From an uncultured Mediterranea sp. (GTDB taxonomy: Bacteria > Bacteroidota > Bacteroidia > Bacteroidales > Bacteroidaceae), in assembly GCA_945879145.1 (NCBI GenBank), contig CAMCUZ010000015.1:1-53092 (forward strand): a DNA stretch of 53,092 nt, read 5' to 3'. Made by a program: the position numbers and the translations under genes. This document shows positions 15,605-24,900 of this stretch, piece after piece. The notes beneath the pieces are model-generated. The model did not search any database, had not been told where the DNA came from, and saw only the letters and a program-made list of their open reading frames with translations. Numbering within the stretch: the first letter of the stretch is position 1; every line of letters begins with the position of its first letter.

Positions 15605-16648
15605 ATGTTGACAAAAATCATAGATCAAGCCAAAGTAGAGACCTTTGTCCACTGGATGGAAGAGGCTGAAGAGGTGGTCATTGTATCCCACATTTCACCC
15701 GATGGCGATGCCGTAGGCTCGTCGCTCGGGCTCTGGCACTACCTGACCGGATGTGGAAAGAGCGTACACGTCATTACCCCCAACGCTTTCCCTGACTTCC
15801 TAAAATGGATGGAAGGGAGCAAAGAGGTCCTGTTTTACGACAAATACCACGACTTTGCCAACCAACTCATCAGACGAGCCGACGTGATCTGTTGCCTTGA
15901 CTTCAACGTGCCAAGCCGCATAGGCGAGATGGCCGAGGCCGTCATACAGTCGAAAGCCAAGAAGATCCTCATCGACCACCACCTCGATCCGGGCAGCTTT
16001 ACCGATGTAGTCATCTCTCACCCCCACATCGCCTCTACCAGCGAGCTTGTCTTCCGCCTGCTCTGTCAGATGGGTGCCTTCAGCGACATCACCAAGACGG
16101 GAGCAGAATGTATCTACACCGGCATGATGACCGATACCGGCGGCTTTGCCTTCAACTCCAACAGTCCAGAAATCTACTTTATCATCAGCGAACTGCTCAC
16201 CAAGGGCATTGACAAAGATGCCATCTACCGCAAGGTGTTCAACACCTACTCTGAGAGCCGCCTCCGCCTGATGGGCTACGTGCTCACCACGATGAAGAGC
16301 TATCCCGCCGCTCGTGCCGCCCTGCTCACCCTGACCAAAGAGGAGCAGGCACGGTTCGACTACATCAAGGGAGACAGCGAAGGGTTCGTCAACCTGCCGC
16401 TGCAGATCCGCCACACGGTGCTCTCGGGCTTCTTGCGCGAAGACACGGAGCGGAAACTGATTCGTGTATCGCTGCGCTCGGTGGGCAGCTTCCCCTGCAA
16501 CTTGATGGCTGCCGAATTCTTCAACGGCGGAGGCCACCGCAACGCCTCGGGCGGCGAGCTGGTGGGCTATACCATGGAGCAGGCCATCGCCCGATTCGAA
16601 GAGGCCCTGGCCGCCTATCAGGCCGTGCTCGAAACAGCTAAAGAGTAA
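15605..16648 (+). CDS. DHH/DHHA1 phosphoesterase, NrnA-like (oligoribonuclease/pAp phosphatase)
   Basis: Members degrade 2-5-nt RNA fragments and/or 3'-phosphoadenosine 5'-phosphate. The true start is the ATG at 15605, preceded by a promoter. An open frame continues upstream for hundreds of bases but overlaps comEC antiparallel in codon sense and has no homology. Motifs in order: VSHISPDGDAVGSSLGLW (metal Asp and His), CLDFNVPSRIG, ILIDHHLDPG (DHH), GMMTDTGGFAF and the C-terminal DHHA1 substrate site FNGGGHRNASGG. At 347 residues the length is typical of NrnA. It precedes the DUF4827 lipoprotein and glmM, an arrangement I recall from other Bacteroidales. Confidence 0.9.
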   Translation: MLTKIIDQAKVETFVHWMEEAEEVVIVSHISPDGDAVGSSLGLWHYLTGCGKSVHVITPNAFPDFLKWMEGSKEVLFYDKYHDFANQLIRRADVICCLDFNVPSRIGEMAEAVIQSKAKKILIDHHLDPGSFTDVVISHPHIASTSELVFRLLCQMGAFSDITKTGAECIYTGMMTDTGGFAFNSNSPEIYFIISELLTKGIDKDAIYRKVFNTYSESRLRLMGYVLTTMKSYPAARAALLTLTKEEQARFDYIKGDSEGFVNLPLQIRHTVLSGFLREDTERKLIRVSLRSVGSFPCNLMAAEFFNGGGHRNASGGELVGYTMEQAIARFEEALAAYQAVLETAKE

Positions 16649-16718
16649 AACCACCCGTTGCAAAGGTTAAAAGTATTGAACTTTACACCGATATCCATGC
16701 GGAGTGAAGGAAAAGAGC

Positions 16719-16726
16719 TATTTTTG
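16719..16726 (+). promoter_or_regulatory. -7 box of the DUF4827 gene
   Basis: TATTTTTG lies 29 bases before the ATG at 16756. I see no good TTG at the expected -33 distance. Confidence 0.45.
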
Positions 16727-16755
16727 CAAACAGTATTCATAAATAGACCATTCGA

Positions 16756-17406
16756 ATGAACCATTTACATGCAATGAAATTGAAAATGAAACCACTGACC
16801 CTGCTCTGCAGCTTGGGATGCCTCCTCCTGCTGAGCGGAGTAATTGCAGCCTGCGATGACACCAAGACCTACGCTGAGATGCGCGAGGATGAAGATGACG
16901 CCATCGCTGCCTTTATCAAGGATAGCGCCATCCACGTAATCACTCAAACAGAATTCTTCGACAACGACTCGACCACCGATGTCAGCAAGAACGAATATGT
17001 ACAGCTCACCAGCGGCGTCTATATGCAGATTGTCGATAAGGGTTCCAGCAACCCTGCCGACACGGTGCGTGCCAACGACATCGTGCTGGTGCGCTTCGAG
17101 GAGCAGGCCCTGCTGGAGAACAGCTATGGCTACAAGAGCTACATCTCGAACATCAACCATCCCGACGTGGACGAATTCAAGTATGCCGTGACCAGCACCC
17201 AGATTGCCGGCACCTTTACCAAGGGTGTAATGGTGGAGTACTACAGCGACACGACCGTACCCGCCGGCTGGCTCATCCCGCTGACCTACGTGCGCAACAA
17301 CGCCCACGTGCGGCTGATTGTTCCCTCTAAGATGGGCCATAGCTATGCCATGCAAAACGTCTATCCCTACTATTACGACCTGCGCAAGATCAAGTTCTGG
17401 AAATGA
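16756..17406 (+). CDS. DUF4827 lipoprotein
   Basis: The predicted lipoprotein has its signal ending SGVIAAC (Cys33 from the first Met). In-frame ATGs at 16774 and 16786 would give more usual signal lengths, so the exact start is open. The mature part (AEMREDEDDAIAAFIKDSAI, then YVQLTSGVYMQIVDKG, ANDIVLVRFEEQAL and the PAGWLIPLTYVRN block) has the outline of an FKBP-type peptidyl-prolyl isomerase fold and matches the DUF4827 family. No isomerase activity is established. It sits between the DHH phosphoesterase and glmM, and its location is probably the inner leaflet of the outer membrane. Confidence 0.8.
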   Translation: MNHLHAMKLKMKPLTLLCSLGCLLLLSGVIAACDDTKTYAEMREDEDDAIAAFIKDSAIHVITQTEFFDNDSTTDVSKNEYVQLTSGVYMQIVDKGSSNPADTVRANDIVLVRFEEQALLENSYGYKSYISNINHPDVDEFKYAVTSTQIAGTFTKGVMVEYYSDTTVPAGWLIPLTYVRNNAHVRLIVPSKMGHSYAMQNVYPYYYDLRKIKFWK

Positions 17407-17468
17407 CGTCACGCCATCCATCACGTTGAGTTATCCTTATCATTTAACCTATAAACATTTAAGTAACA

Positions 17469-18857
17469 ATGACACTCATTAAATCAATCTCTGGAATCCG
17501 GGGCACCATCGGCGGCCAGGCAGGCGAGGGTCTGAACCCGCTTGACATCGTGAAATTCACATCGGCTTACGCTACCCTGATACGAAAAACGTGCAAGCTG
17601 AATAGCAACAAGATCGTCGTAGGCCGCGATGCGCGCCTCTCAGGCGAGATGGTGAAGAACGTCGTAGTAGGTACCCTGATGGGTATGGGCTGGGACGTGG
17701 TAGATATCGACCTAGCCTCTACGCCGACCACAGAACTGGCTGTGGTGATGGAGGGTGCTTGTGGTGGTATCATCCTGACCGCCTCGCATAATCCCCGTCA
17801 GTGGAACGCCCTGAAACTGCTGAACGAGCATGGCGAATTCCTCAACAAGGAGGAGGGCAACGAAGTGCTCCGCATTGCCGAAGCCGAAGAGTTCACCTAC
17901 GCCGAAGTGGATAAGCTGGGCAGCTACCGCAAGGACCTGAGCTACAACCAGAAGCATATCGACAGCGTGCTGGCACTCCCCTTGGTGGATGTAGAGGCTA
18001 TCCGTAAGGCCGACTTCCACGTGGCCATCGACTGCGTGAACTCAGTGGGCGGCATCATCTTGCCTCAGCTGCTTGAACAGCTGGGCGTGAAGCATGTAGA
18101 GAAGCTCTACTGCGAAGCTACCGGTGACTTCCAGCACAACCCTGAGCCGCTGGAGAAGAACCTGTCTGACATCATGAATCTGATGAAGGAGGGCAAGAAC
18201 GACATCGCCTTCGTGGTGGACCCCGACGTGGACCGTCTGGCCATGATCTGCGAAGATGGCAAGATGTACGGCGAAGAATATACCCTGGTGACCGTGGCCG
18301 ACTACGTGCTGAAGCACACCCCGGGCAATACGGTATCCAACCTCAGTTCAACCCGTGCACTGCGCGACGTAACCCGTAAATATGGTTGCGAATACGCGGC
18401 ATCGGCTGTGGGCGAAGTGAACGTGACCACCAAGATGAAAGAGGTGGGTGCTGTAATCGGCGGCGAAGGCAACGGCGGTGTGATCTATCCCGAGAGCCAC
18501 TACGGCCGCGACGCCTTGGTAGGTATCGCCCTCTTCCTGAGCCACCTGGCTCACGAAGGCAAGAAGGTGAGCGAGCTGCGTGCCTCATATCCCGCCTACT
18601 TCATGGCCAAGAACCGCGTAGATTTGACGCCTGAGACCGATGTAGATGCCATCCTGGCCAAGGTGAAGGAACTCTACAGCAAGGAAGAGATCAACGACAT
18701 CGACGGTGTGAAGATCGACTTCCCCGACAAGTGGGTTCACCTGCGCAAGAGCAATACCGAGCCGATTATCCGCGTATATAGCGAGGCACAGAGCCCCGAA
18801 GAGGCCGAAGCCATCGGACAGGAAATCATGAAGGTGATTGCTGATTTGGCCAAATAA
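17469..18857 (+). CDS. glmM: Phosphoglucosamine mutase
   Basis: GlmM converts glucosamine 6-phosphate to glucosamine 1-phosphate for UDP-GlcNAc, the precursor of peptidoglycan and lipid A. Four domains are visible in the 462-residue protein: SISGIRGTIGG at the N-terminus, the phosphoserine loop TASHNP with Ser106, the magnesium loop DPDVDRLA (Asp251, Asp253, Asp255), the sugar-specificity loop EGNGGVIYPESHYGRDAL, and the phosphate-binding KSNTEPIIRVY near the end. Phosphomannomutases share these motifs. The glmM call follows the usual annotation in this order and the position beside DUF4827. Confidence 0.85.
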   Translation: MTLIKSISGIRGTIGGQAGEGLNPLDIVKFTSAYATLIRKTCKLNSNKIVVGRDARLSGEMVKNVVVGTLMGMGWDVVDIDLASTPTTELAVVMEGACGGIILTASHNPRQWNALKLLNEHGEFLNKEEGNEVLRIAEAEEFTYAEVDKLGSYRKDLSYNQKHIDSVLALPLVDVEAIRKADFHVAIDCVNSVGGIILPQLLEQLGVKHVEKLYCEATGDFQHNPEPLEKNLSDIMNLMKEGKNDIAFVVDPDVDRLAMICEDGKMYGEEYTLVTVADYVLKHTPGNTVSNLSSTRALRDVTRKYGCEYAASAVGEVNVTTKMKEVGAVIGGEGNGGVIYPESHYGRDALVGIALFLSHLAHEGKKVSELRASYPAYFMAKNRVDLTPETDVDAILAKVKELYSKEEINDIDGVKIDFPDKWVHLRKSNTEPIIRVYSEAQSPEEAEAIGQEIMKVIADLAK

Positions 18858-18891
18858 ACCGGCATAGCAAACACTTGACTACCTCACACGT

Positions 18892-20241
18892 ATGACCGAC
18901 TTCCTGCAATCAGCAAGCACGCTGATCACCCGCATCAGCGACTTTGTCTGTGGCTACCCGCTCTTTCTCCTCCTCATCGGGGGTGGATTATTCCTCTTTT
19001 TCTATTCAGGCTGCGTATCGTTGCGCTGCCTGGGCAAAGCGATGAAGGCGCTGCGCCACAGCAGCTCTTCTACTGCTGAGGGACAGATTAGTTCGGCACA
19101 GGCGCTGATGAGTGCCATCGCCTCTACTGTAGGCATGGGCAACATTGCCGGTGTGGCGATAGCCATCACCGTAGGCGGACCGGGAGCCATCTTCTGGATG
19201 TGGGTCAGCGCCGTGGTAGGTATGTCAACCAAATTTTTTGAAGGAGCCTTGTCGATCATGTATCGTGGTCACGACTCGGCTGGTCAACCGCAAGGGGGCA
19301 CCATGTACACACTGGTTAACGGACTGGGTGCGCAATGGCGTCCCCTTGCTACTTTTTTTGCCGTTGCCGGACTGATTGGCACGCTCTGCGTAATGCAAGC
19401 CAACCAGCTGGTAGAGTCGGTCACCACCGTCTTCACCACTCCTGCCGGCATTCCCAACACCCCCATGCTACGCTTTGCCATGGGTGTTGTCATCGCCCTC
19501 ATTGTGGGTTCCGTCATCATCGGTGGCATCAAACGCATCTCGGCCATTTCATCGAAGATTGTGCCCGTGATGGTAAGCGGCTACATGCTGCTGGTGCTCG
19601 TCATTGTCTGCCTCTATTTCGATCGGTTACCCGAGGCCTTTGCCTCCATCTTCCACTCAGCCTTTAGCATGGAAGCTGGACTTGGCGGTATGCTGGGTAC
19701 CGCACTGACCGGTGCCCGACGTGCAGCCTACGTCAACGAAGCGGGTGTAGGTACCGCAGGCATGATGCATGGTGCCTCGCGCAACGACAACCCCCTGCGC
19801 GAAGGGTACGTGGCCATGATTGGACCCGCCATCGACTCTGGCCTGGTCTGCACCCTTACTGCCCTCCCCATCCTGCTGGCCGGCAACTATACCTCAGCAG
19901 AAGGCATCAAAGGACTCTACATAGCGCTCCACTCCTTCGAGGCCCTGCTCCCCGGCTGGGGACAGTATCTGCTGATGGTGATGGTCTTCTTCTTCGCTTT
20001 CAGCACCATGTTCTCCTACTCCTACTACGGATTGAAGTGTACCAACTTCCTCTTCGGAGCGGAGAACGCCAAGTACTACAACTACTTCTACCTGGTGATG
20101 ATTGTAGTGGCCGCTGTGGTTCCCCTGGGCACCGTGGTGGCTGTGATGGACCTCTCGTTTTCGCTGATGGCCATCCCCACGATGACGTCGCTCCTCTTAC
20201 TGGCTCCGCGCGTCAAGCAGATGATGAACCAGGTGCGGTAA
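18892..20241 (+). CDS. Amino acid:cation symporter, AGCS (alanine/glycine) family
   Basis: This is a sodium- or proton-coupled uptake system for small neutral amino acids in the inner membrane. About ten to eleven membrane spans are visible, the first at YPLFLLLIGGGLFLFFYS. Family blocks include SAIASTVGMGNIAGVAIAIT, GGPGAIFWMWVSAVVGMSTK, YVNEAGVGTAGMMHGASRND and NPLREGYVAMIGPAIDSG. Length (449) is normal. It starts 34 bases after glmM and 22 bases before the next gene. Substrate preference cannot be read from the sequence. Confidence 0.92.
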   Translation: MTDFLQSASTLITRISDFVCGYPLFLLLIGGGLFLFFYSGCVSLRCLGKAMKALRHSSSSTAEGQISSAQALMSAIASTVGMGNIAGVAIAITVGGPGAIFWMWVSAVVGMSTKFFEGALSIMYRGHDSAGQPQGGTMYTLVNGLGAQWRPLATFFAVAGLIGTLCVMQANQLVESVTTVFTTPAGIPNTPMLRFAMGVVIALIVGSVIIGGIKRISAISSKIVPVMVSGYMLLVLVIVCLYFDRLPEAFASIFHSAFSMEAGLGGMLGTALTGARRAAYVNEAGVGTAGMMHGASRNDNPLREGYVAMIGPAIDSGLVCTLTALPILLAGNYTSAEGIKGLYIALHSFEALLPGWGQYLLMVMVFFFAFSTMFSYSYYGLKCTNFLFGAENAKYYNYFYLVMIVVAAVVPLGTVVAVMDLSFSLMAIPTMTSLLLLAPRVKQMMNQVR

Positions 20242-20308
20242 GCCTCAGCCCCCGATTTACTCGATGCAAAATCTATTTACACACCCTTTATCCCCCTCTG
20301 ATACCCTG

Positions 20309-21436
20309 ATGAACACCCCCACTTCCCCCACTTCCCGTCTCTCCTCACTCGACGTATTGCGCGGATTTGACCTCTTCCTGCTGGTCTTCTTCCAGCCCGT
20401 ACTGGTCTCCTTAGGCAGTCGGCTGCAGTTACCCTGGATGGATAGCATCCTCTATCAGTTTGACCACGAGGTGTGGGTCGGCTTCCGCTTCTGGGATCTG
20501 GTAATGCCGCTCTTCCTCTTCATGACGGGAGTCTCCATGCCCTTCTCTTTTGCCAAGTTCGCACAGCAAGGAGGCCGTAAGGCCCTCTACCGCAAGATAC
20601 TCCGCCGCTTCCTTATCCTCTGGGTGCTGGGCATGGTGGTGCAAGGCAACCTGCTGGGTCTCGACCCGAAGCACCTCTACCTCTACTCCAACACCCTGCA
20701 GTCGATTGCTGCCGGCTACCTGATCTCCGCCCTGCTCCTGCTCCACTGCAACCTGCGCACACAGGTGGTGGCTACCCTGCTACTGCTCGTGGTCTATTGG
20801 GTACCGATGACTTTCTGTGGTGACTTCACCCCCGAGGGCAACTTCTGCGAGCTGGTGGACCGCACCCTGCTGGGCCGCTTCCGCGACGGCGTCTATTGGG
20901 ACGAAGCCGGCAACTGGCACTTCTCCCCCTCCTATACCTATACGTGGATATGGAGCAGCCTCACCTTTGGTGCCACCGTCATGCTGGGTACCTTTGCCGG
21001 ACAACTCATCCGCATGGGGAGTAAACACGATCGCCGCAAAGTGGTGATCCAATTGCTCGGCATCGGGGTGGTACTGATTGCTGCCGCGCTACTCTGGAGC
21101 CTACAAATGCCGATCATCAAGCGACTGTGGACCAGCAGCATGACCCTCTTTGCCGGAGGCTGTTGCTTCCTGCTCATGGGACTATTCTACTACTGGATTG
21201 ATTACAAGGGGCACATCCGCGGTCTGGAGTGGCTGAAGATTTATGGCATGAACTCCATCACGGCCTACCTGCTGGGCGAAGTCATTAACTTCCGCAGCGT
21301 AGCCGCCTCCTTCAGCTACGGCTTGGAGCAATACCTGGGCCGCTTCTACCCCACGTGGCTCACCTTCATGAACTTCCTTATCCTCTTCTTCATCCTCCGC
21401 TGGATGTACCGCCACAAGCTGTTCCTGAAGATTTAA
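20309..21436 (+). CDS. DUF5009/heparan-glucosaminide N-acetyltransferase-like membrane protein
   Basis: The protein has about ten membrane spans and opens with RLSSLDVLRGFDLFLLVFF and FDHEVWVGFRFWDLVMPLFL followed by FMTGVSMPFSF. This is the signature of the YeiB/HGSNAT-like group in Bacteroidetes (DUF5009), which is thought to transfer acetyl groups across a membrane. The SLDVLRG block lies at residues 10-16 from the ATG at 20309. An in-frame ATG at 20264 would add 15 residues and cannot be excluded. A polar C-terminal segment (RWMYRHKLFLKI) closes it. The real substrate is unknown. It is the last conserved gene before the defence island. Confidence 0.8.
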   Translation: MNTPTSPTSRLSSLDVLRGFDLFLLVFFQPVLVSLGSRLQLPWMDSILYQFDHEVWVGFRFWDLVMPLFLFMTGVSMPFSFAKFAQQGGRKALYRKILRRFLILWVLGMVVQGNLLGLDPKHLYLYSNTLQSIAAGYLISALLLLHCNLRTQVVATLLLLVVYWVPMTFCGDFTPEGNFCELVDRTLLGRFRDGVYWDEAGNWHFSPSYTYTWIWSSLTFGATVMLGTFAGQLIRMGSKHDRRKVVIQLLGIGVVLIAAALLWSLQMPIIKRLWTSSMTLFAGGCCFLLMGLFYYWIDYKGHIRGLEWLKIYGMNSITAYLLGEVINFRSVAASFSYGLEQYLGRFYPTWLTFMNFLILFFILRWMYRHKLFLKI

Positions 21437-21469
21437 CGCCTGTTATTAGGTAATTTCAAATAGTTTTCA

Positions 21470-21477
21470 TAGTTTTG
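21470..21477 (+). promoter_or_regulatory. -7 box of the structured leader RNA
   Basis: TAGTTTTG fits TAnnTTTG, and the first hairpin of the leader begins five bases downstream at 21482, as expected for a transcript starting there. No good -33 TTG is seen. Confidence 0.5.
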
Positions 21478-21481
21478 CACC

Positions 21482-21833
21482 GTTTCTTATCGCCATCACA
21501 TACTTGGTATGACCCTTGGCGATGTGAAACAGACATATTGTAAGGCGTTTACTACGCTTTGGTTTTGATGGTTAGAAATCCTAGGAAAATTTCAAAGCAA
21601 ATCAAAAACCAAGCAACGGTAGATGTCCCACTGGTTGTATTGTGTACAGCCTGCACTATGCCTGAGAGCCATTGGTGTATCCCTACGCCAATGGCCCCAC
21701 AGGTGGTATGCAGGGTGGTATAGCTATACCTCACAGCGTGGGGCTTTGACGTTGCTCGCTTTGATTTGCAAGGCCATTCCTAGGAGCCTCTAACCGTGAA
21801 GCGAGCGACAGTTCAGGGCTTCACGCTTTCTTT
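21482..21833 (+). ncRNA. Structured RNA or attenuator ahead of the PLD-helicase gene
   Basis: The non-coding stretch is packed with inverted repeats. H1: GTTTC/GAAAC (21482-21486, 21526-21530), ATCGCCA/TGGCGAT (21489-21495, 21517-21523) and CATAC/GTATG around a 3-base loop. H2: GGTTTTGAT with ATCAAAAACC (about 21556-21614). H3: GCCATTGGTG/CGCCAATGGC (21668-21677, 21686-21695), 10 bp with one G-U. H4: GCCCCAC/GTGGGGC (21694-21700, 21738-21744) enclosing the palindrome GGTATAGCTATACC. H5: GCTCGCTT/AAGCGAGC (21754-21761, 21799-21806). H6: CGTGAAGC/GCTTCACG (21795-21802, 21818-21825) followed by CTTTCTTT. H5 and H6 share bases 21799-21802 and cannot coexist, the hallmark of an antiterminator/terminator switch. 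It matches none of tmRNA, RNase P, 6S or SRP RNA as I know them. Confidence 0.5.
21795..21833 (+). terminator. Terminator-like hairpin in the leader
   Basis: CGTGAAGC (21795-21802) pairs with GCTTCACG (21818-21825) and is followed by CTTTCTTT. It competes with the pairing 21754-21761/21799-21806. Confidence 0.45.
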
Positions 21834-21909
21834 ATGTGCTTACTTTGGTTTGTTGTATTTGTAGCGGCTACTGGAGTCCTTGGCCGTTAGACATAGCGTC
21901 CTAACGACC

Positions 21910-24900
21910 ATGAGCACAAAGTTTTTCAACAATACGGCGGGTAACACCTTGTTCGACAAACTCCGTGGCATTGCCTCACAGATGGCCACCTTCGACCGTT
22001 TTCTTGCCGTCGTAGGATTCTTCCGTTCCTCTGGATATTTCAAGTTGCGCCGTGAACTGGGTGACGTCAGCGAAATCAAGATACTGATTGGCATCAATAT
22101 CGATGACATTTTCCGCAAGCACAACAAAGCGCTCCTGATGCTGGCCAACGAAGAGAAAGCCAAACAGATTTACAACGAGCAGTTCAAGGAGGACATCATC
22201 AACGCAAAATACGCCCCCGAGGTAGAAGAAGGCATCCTGCAACTCTGCGATGACCTGGTATGCGGGAGATTGCAGATGCGCATCCATGCCACAAGAAACC
22301 TTCATGCCAAATTCTATCTCTGCCTTCCTCACGAACACACTGAGCATAGCGACGGCTGGGTCATCATGGGCTCTTCCAACATCTCCGACTCTGGCCTGGG
22401 TATCAAACAGCCACCTCAATATGAGCTGAATGTAGCGATGAAGGAGTATGACGACGTGAAGTACTGCTCCGATGAATTCTGGGCATTGTGGAACGAAGCC
22501 GTAGAACTGACTGCTGAGGATGTGACGAAGAACCGCGAGCAGACCTACCTAGGCGAGCAACCTACCCCCTATGAACTCTACATCAAGGTGCTGATAGATA
22601 CCTTTGGTGATATGGTGGAAGATGACTTCACCATGCAGCTACCTCAAGGCGTGACCGATTTAAAGTATCAACGCGATGCTGTTATCCAAGGTTACCAAAT
22701 GTTGATGCGCCATAACGGCTTCTTGCTGGCCGACGTCGTAGGATTAGGAAAGACGATTATCGCCACCATGATAGCCAAACGCTTTGTTGAGGCCAACGGG
22801 AGCAGTACACGCATTCTCGTGGTCTATCCACCAGCTGTGGAGAGCAACTGGCGTGACACCTTCACCCTTTTCGGCATTCAGAAGAAGGCCCAGTTTGTGA
22901 CCAATGGTAGCCTCTCTAAGATACTCGAAGGGCGTGAGCAGTACCTTGACAAAGAGGAGTTTGATCTGGTGATTGTGGATGAGGCCCACAGCTTCAGAAG
23001 TGATGAGTCTGACCGCTACAACCAGCTACAGATTATCTGCAAATCCCCTTGCGCTCATCCAGGCTTGCTGAAGAGCATGCAGAAGAAGGTGATACTCCTT
23101 TCTGCTACTCCACTCAACAATCGTCCAGAGGATATCCAGAACCTGCTTCTTCTCTTTCAGAATAGCCAGAGCTGCACTATCGATGGTGTACCCAACTTGA
23201 AAGGCTTCTTTGCACCCTACATCCAGGCCTATAAGAACCTGATGCACGAGCGACATGAACAGGAAGGCCTCGACGTGACGCATGACGTGGATTTACTCTA
23301 CGAACAGATTCGCACGCGGGTGATCGACAAAGTGACTGTACGCCGTACGCGCAACAATATCCTCAATGACCCCGATTACAAGGCCGACCTCCAGACGCAA
23401 GGCATCGTCTTTCCCCACATCCTTCCGCCCAATGAACTGGTATATAAGATGAGTGAAGAGACCGCCCTCCGCTTCTACGCTACATTGAATCAACTGACCG
23501 ATGGAAAGAGTGAGAAAAACCCAACAGGTAAAGGACTCGACTTTGCCCGCTACCGAGGTGTGGAGTTCCTGAAACCCGACTACCGCAAGAGGTACCAGAA
23601 TGCCGAACACATCGGCCAGACCTTGTCGGGCATCTACCGCACCCACATGGTGAAGCGACTGGAGAGCAGCTTCGATGCCTTCAAAAAGTCACTCCGCACC
23701 CTGCTGCAAATTACCAACGGCATGATTAAGATGTTTGATGAAGACAAAGTCATCATCGCACCAGACCTAAAGGTGAAGGAATTGCAAGTCAAGGGAATGG
23801 AACTGGACCAGATTATTGAACATGCCATTACAAAAGGTTATCTGGCAGAAGAGATTGTATTCCCTGCCGATGCTTTCGAGCCTCAGTTTCTCACCATGCT
23901 CCATCACGACAAGAAGATACTGGAAGACCTGAACAAGGAGTGGCAGAAAGAGCATGATGACCCCAAGTACACCCTCTTCATCTCTCGAATGTCCGAGTTC
24001 TTCAACCCCAGCACCAACCCTACAGGTAAGCTAGTTATCTTTTCCGAAAGCGTAGATACTTTGAATTATCTCTACAATCGACTGACTAAGGACGAAGAGC
24101 GTAATGACGTTTTGCTCGTGACGGCTGCCAATCGCCGTCAGAATGAGACGCTCATCAAAGAAAACTTTGATGCCAAATACCCCGTGCAAGACACGCGCTA
24201 CAGCATCATTCTTACATCGGATGTGCTGGCTGAAGGCGTCAATCTACACCGATCCAACGTCATTATCAACTACGACTCACCCTGGAATGCAACCCGCCTT
24301 ATACAACGCATCGGTCGTGTGAACCGTATCGGTTCGGTAGCCCCTAACATTTACAACTACATGTTTTACCCCTCCAAGCAGGGCGACAACGAGATACAAC
24401 TCTACAAGAATGCCCTTGTCAAGCTGCAAGGCTTTCACTCCGCCTTTGGCGAAGATGCCAAAATCTATTCACGCGAGGAGATTGTGCACGAGTTTCAGCT
24501 GTTTGACAGCAACGTGAAGGACAGCATCGACAAGAAGATCGCCTTGCTGCGCGAGGTACGCGAGCTGTACAACAGCAATCGCCAACTTTACCATAAAATC
24601 AAGTCACTCCCGATGAAGAGCCGTGTGATACGTGCCACGGGCAAGCATCAAGGGCAATCCATCGTCTTCGTCTCCTCCACGGTGAAGACTGAGTTTTATC
24701 ACGTGAAGAGTGGAAAGGCTGAAGCCATCGACTTTATTGAGGCAATGACCTATCTCAAGGCCAAGCCTGAGGAGCAAGGTGTTGCCCTTGCTGCTGACTC
24801 TCCACATTTCCAGCACGTCAACTGCGCCCTGCAACAATACACCTCAGAATATGTAGAGGCTGCCGATACAAGCAGTGTGCAGAGCAAGGAGCTAGACCGA

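Noticed and set aside
21552..21734. Minus-strand open frame in the leader region
   Set aside because: It is fully explained by the inverted repeats of the structured RNA and has no promoter or homology-like pattern.
21481..21836. tmRNA, RNase P RNA or TPP riboswitch
   Set aside because: A CTGAGA occurs at 21662-21667, but the other TPP motifs, the tRNA-like end of tmRNA and the conserved RNase P core are all missing.
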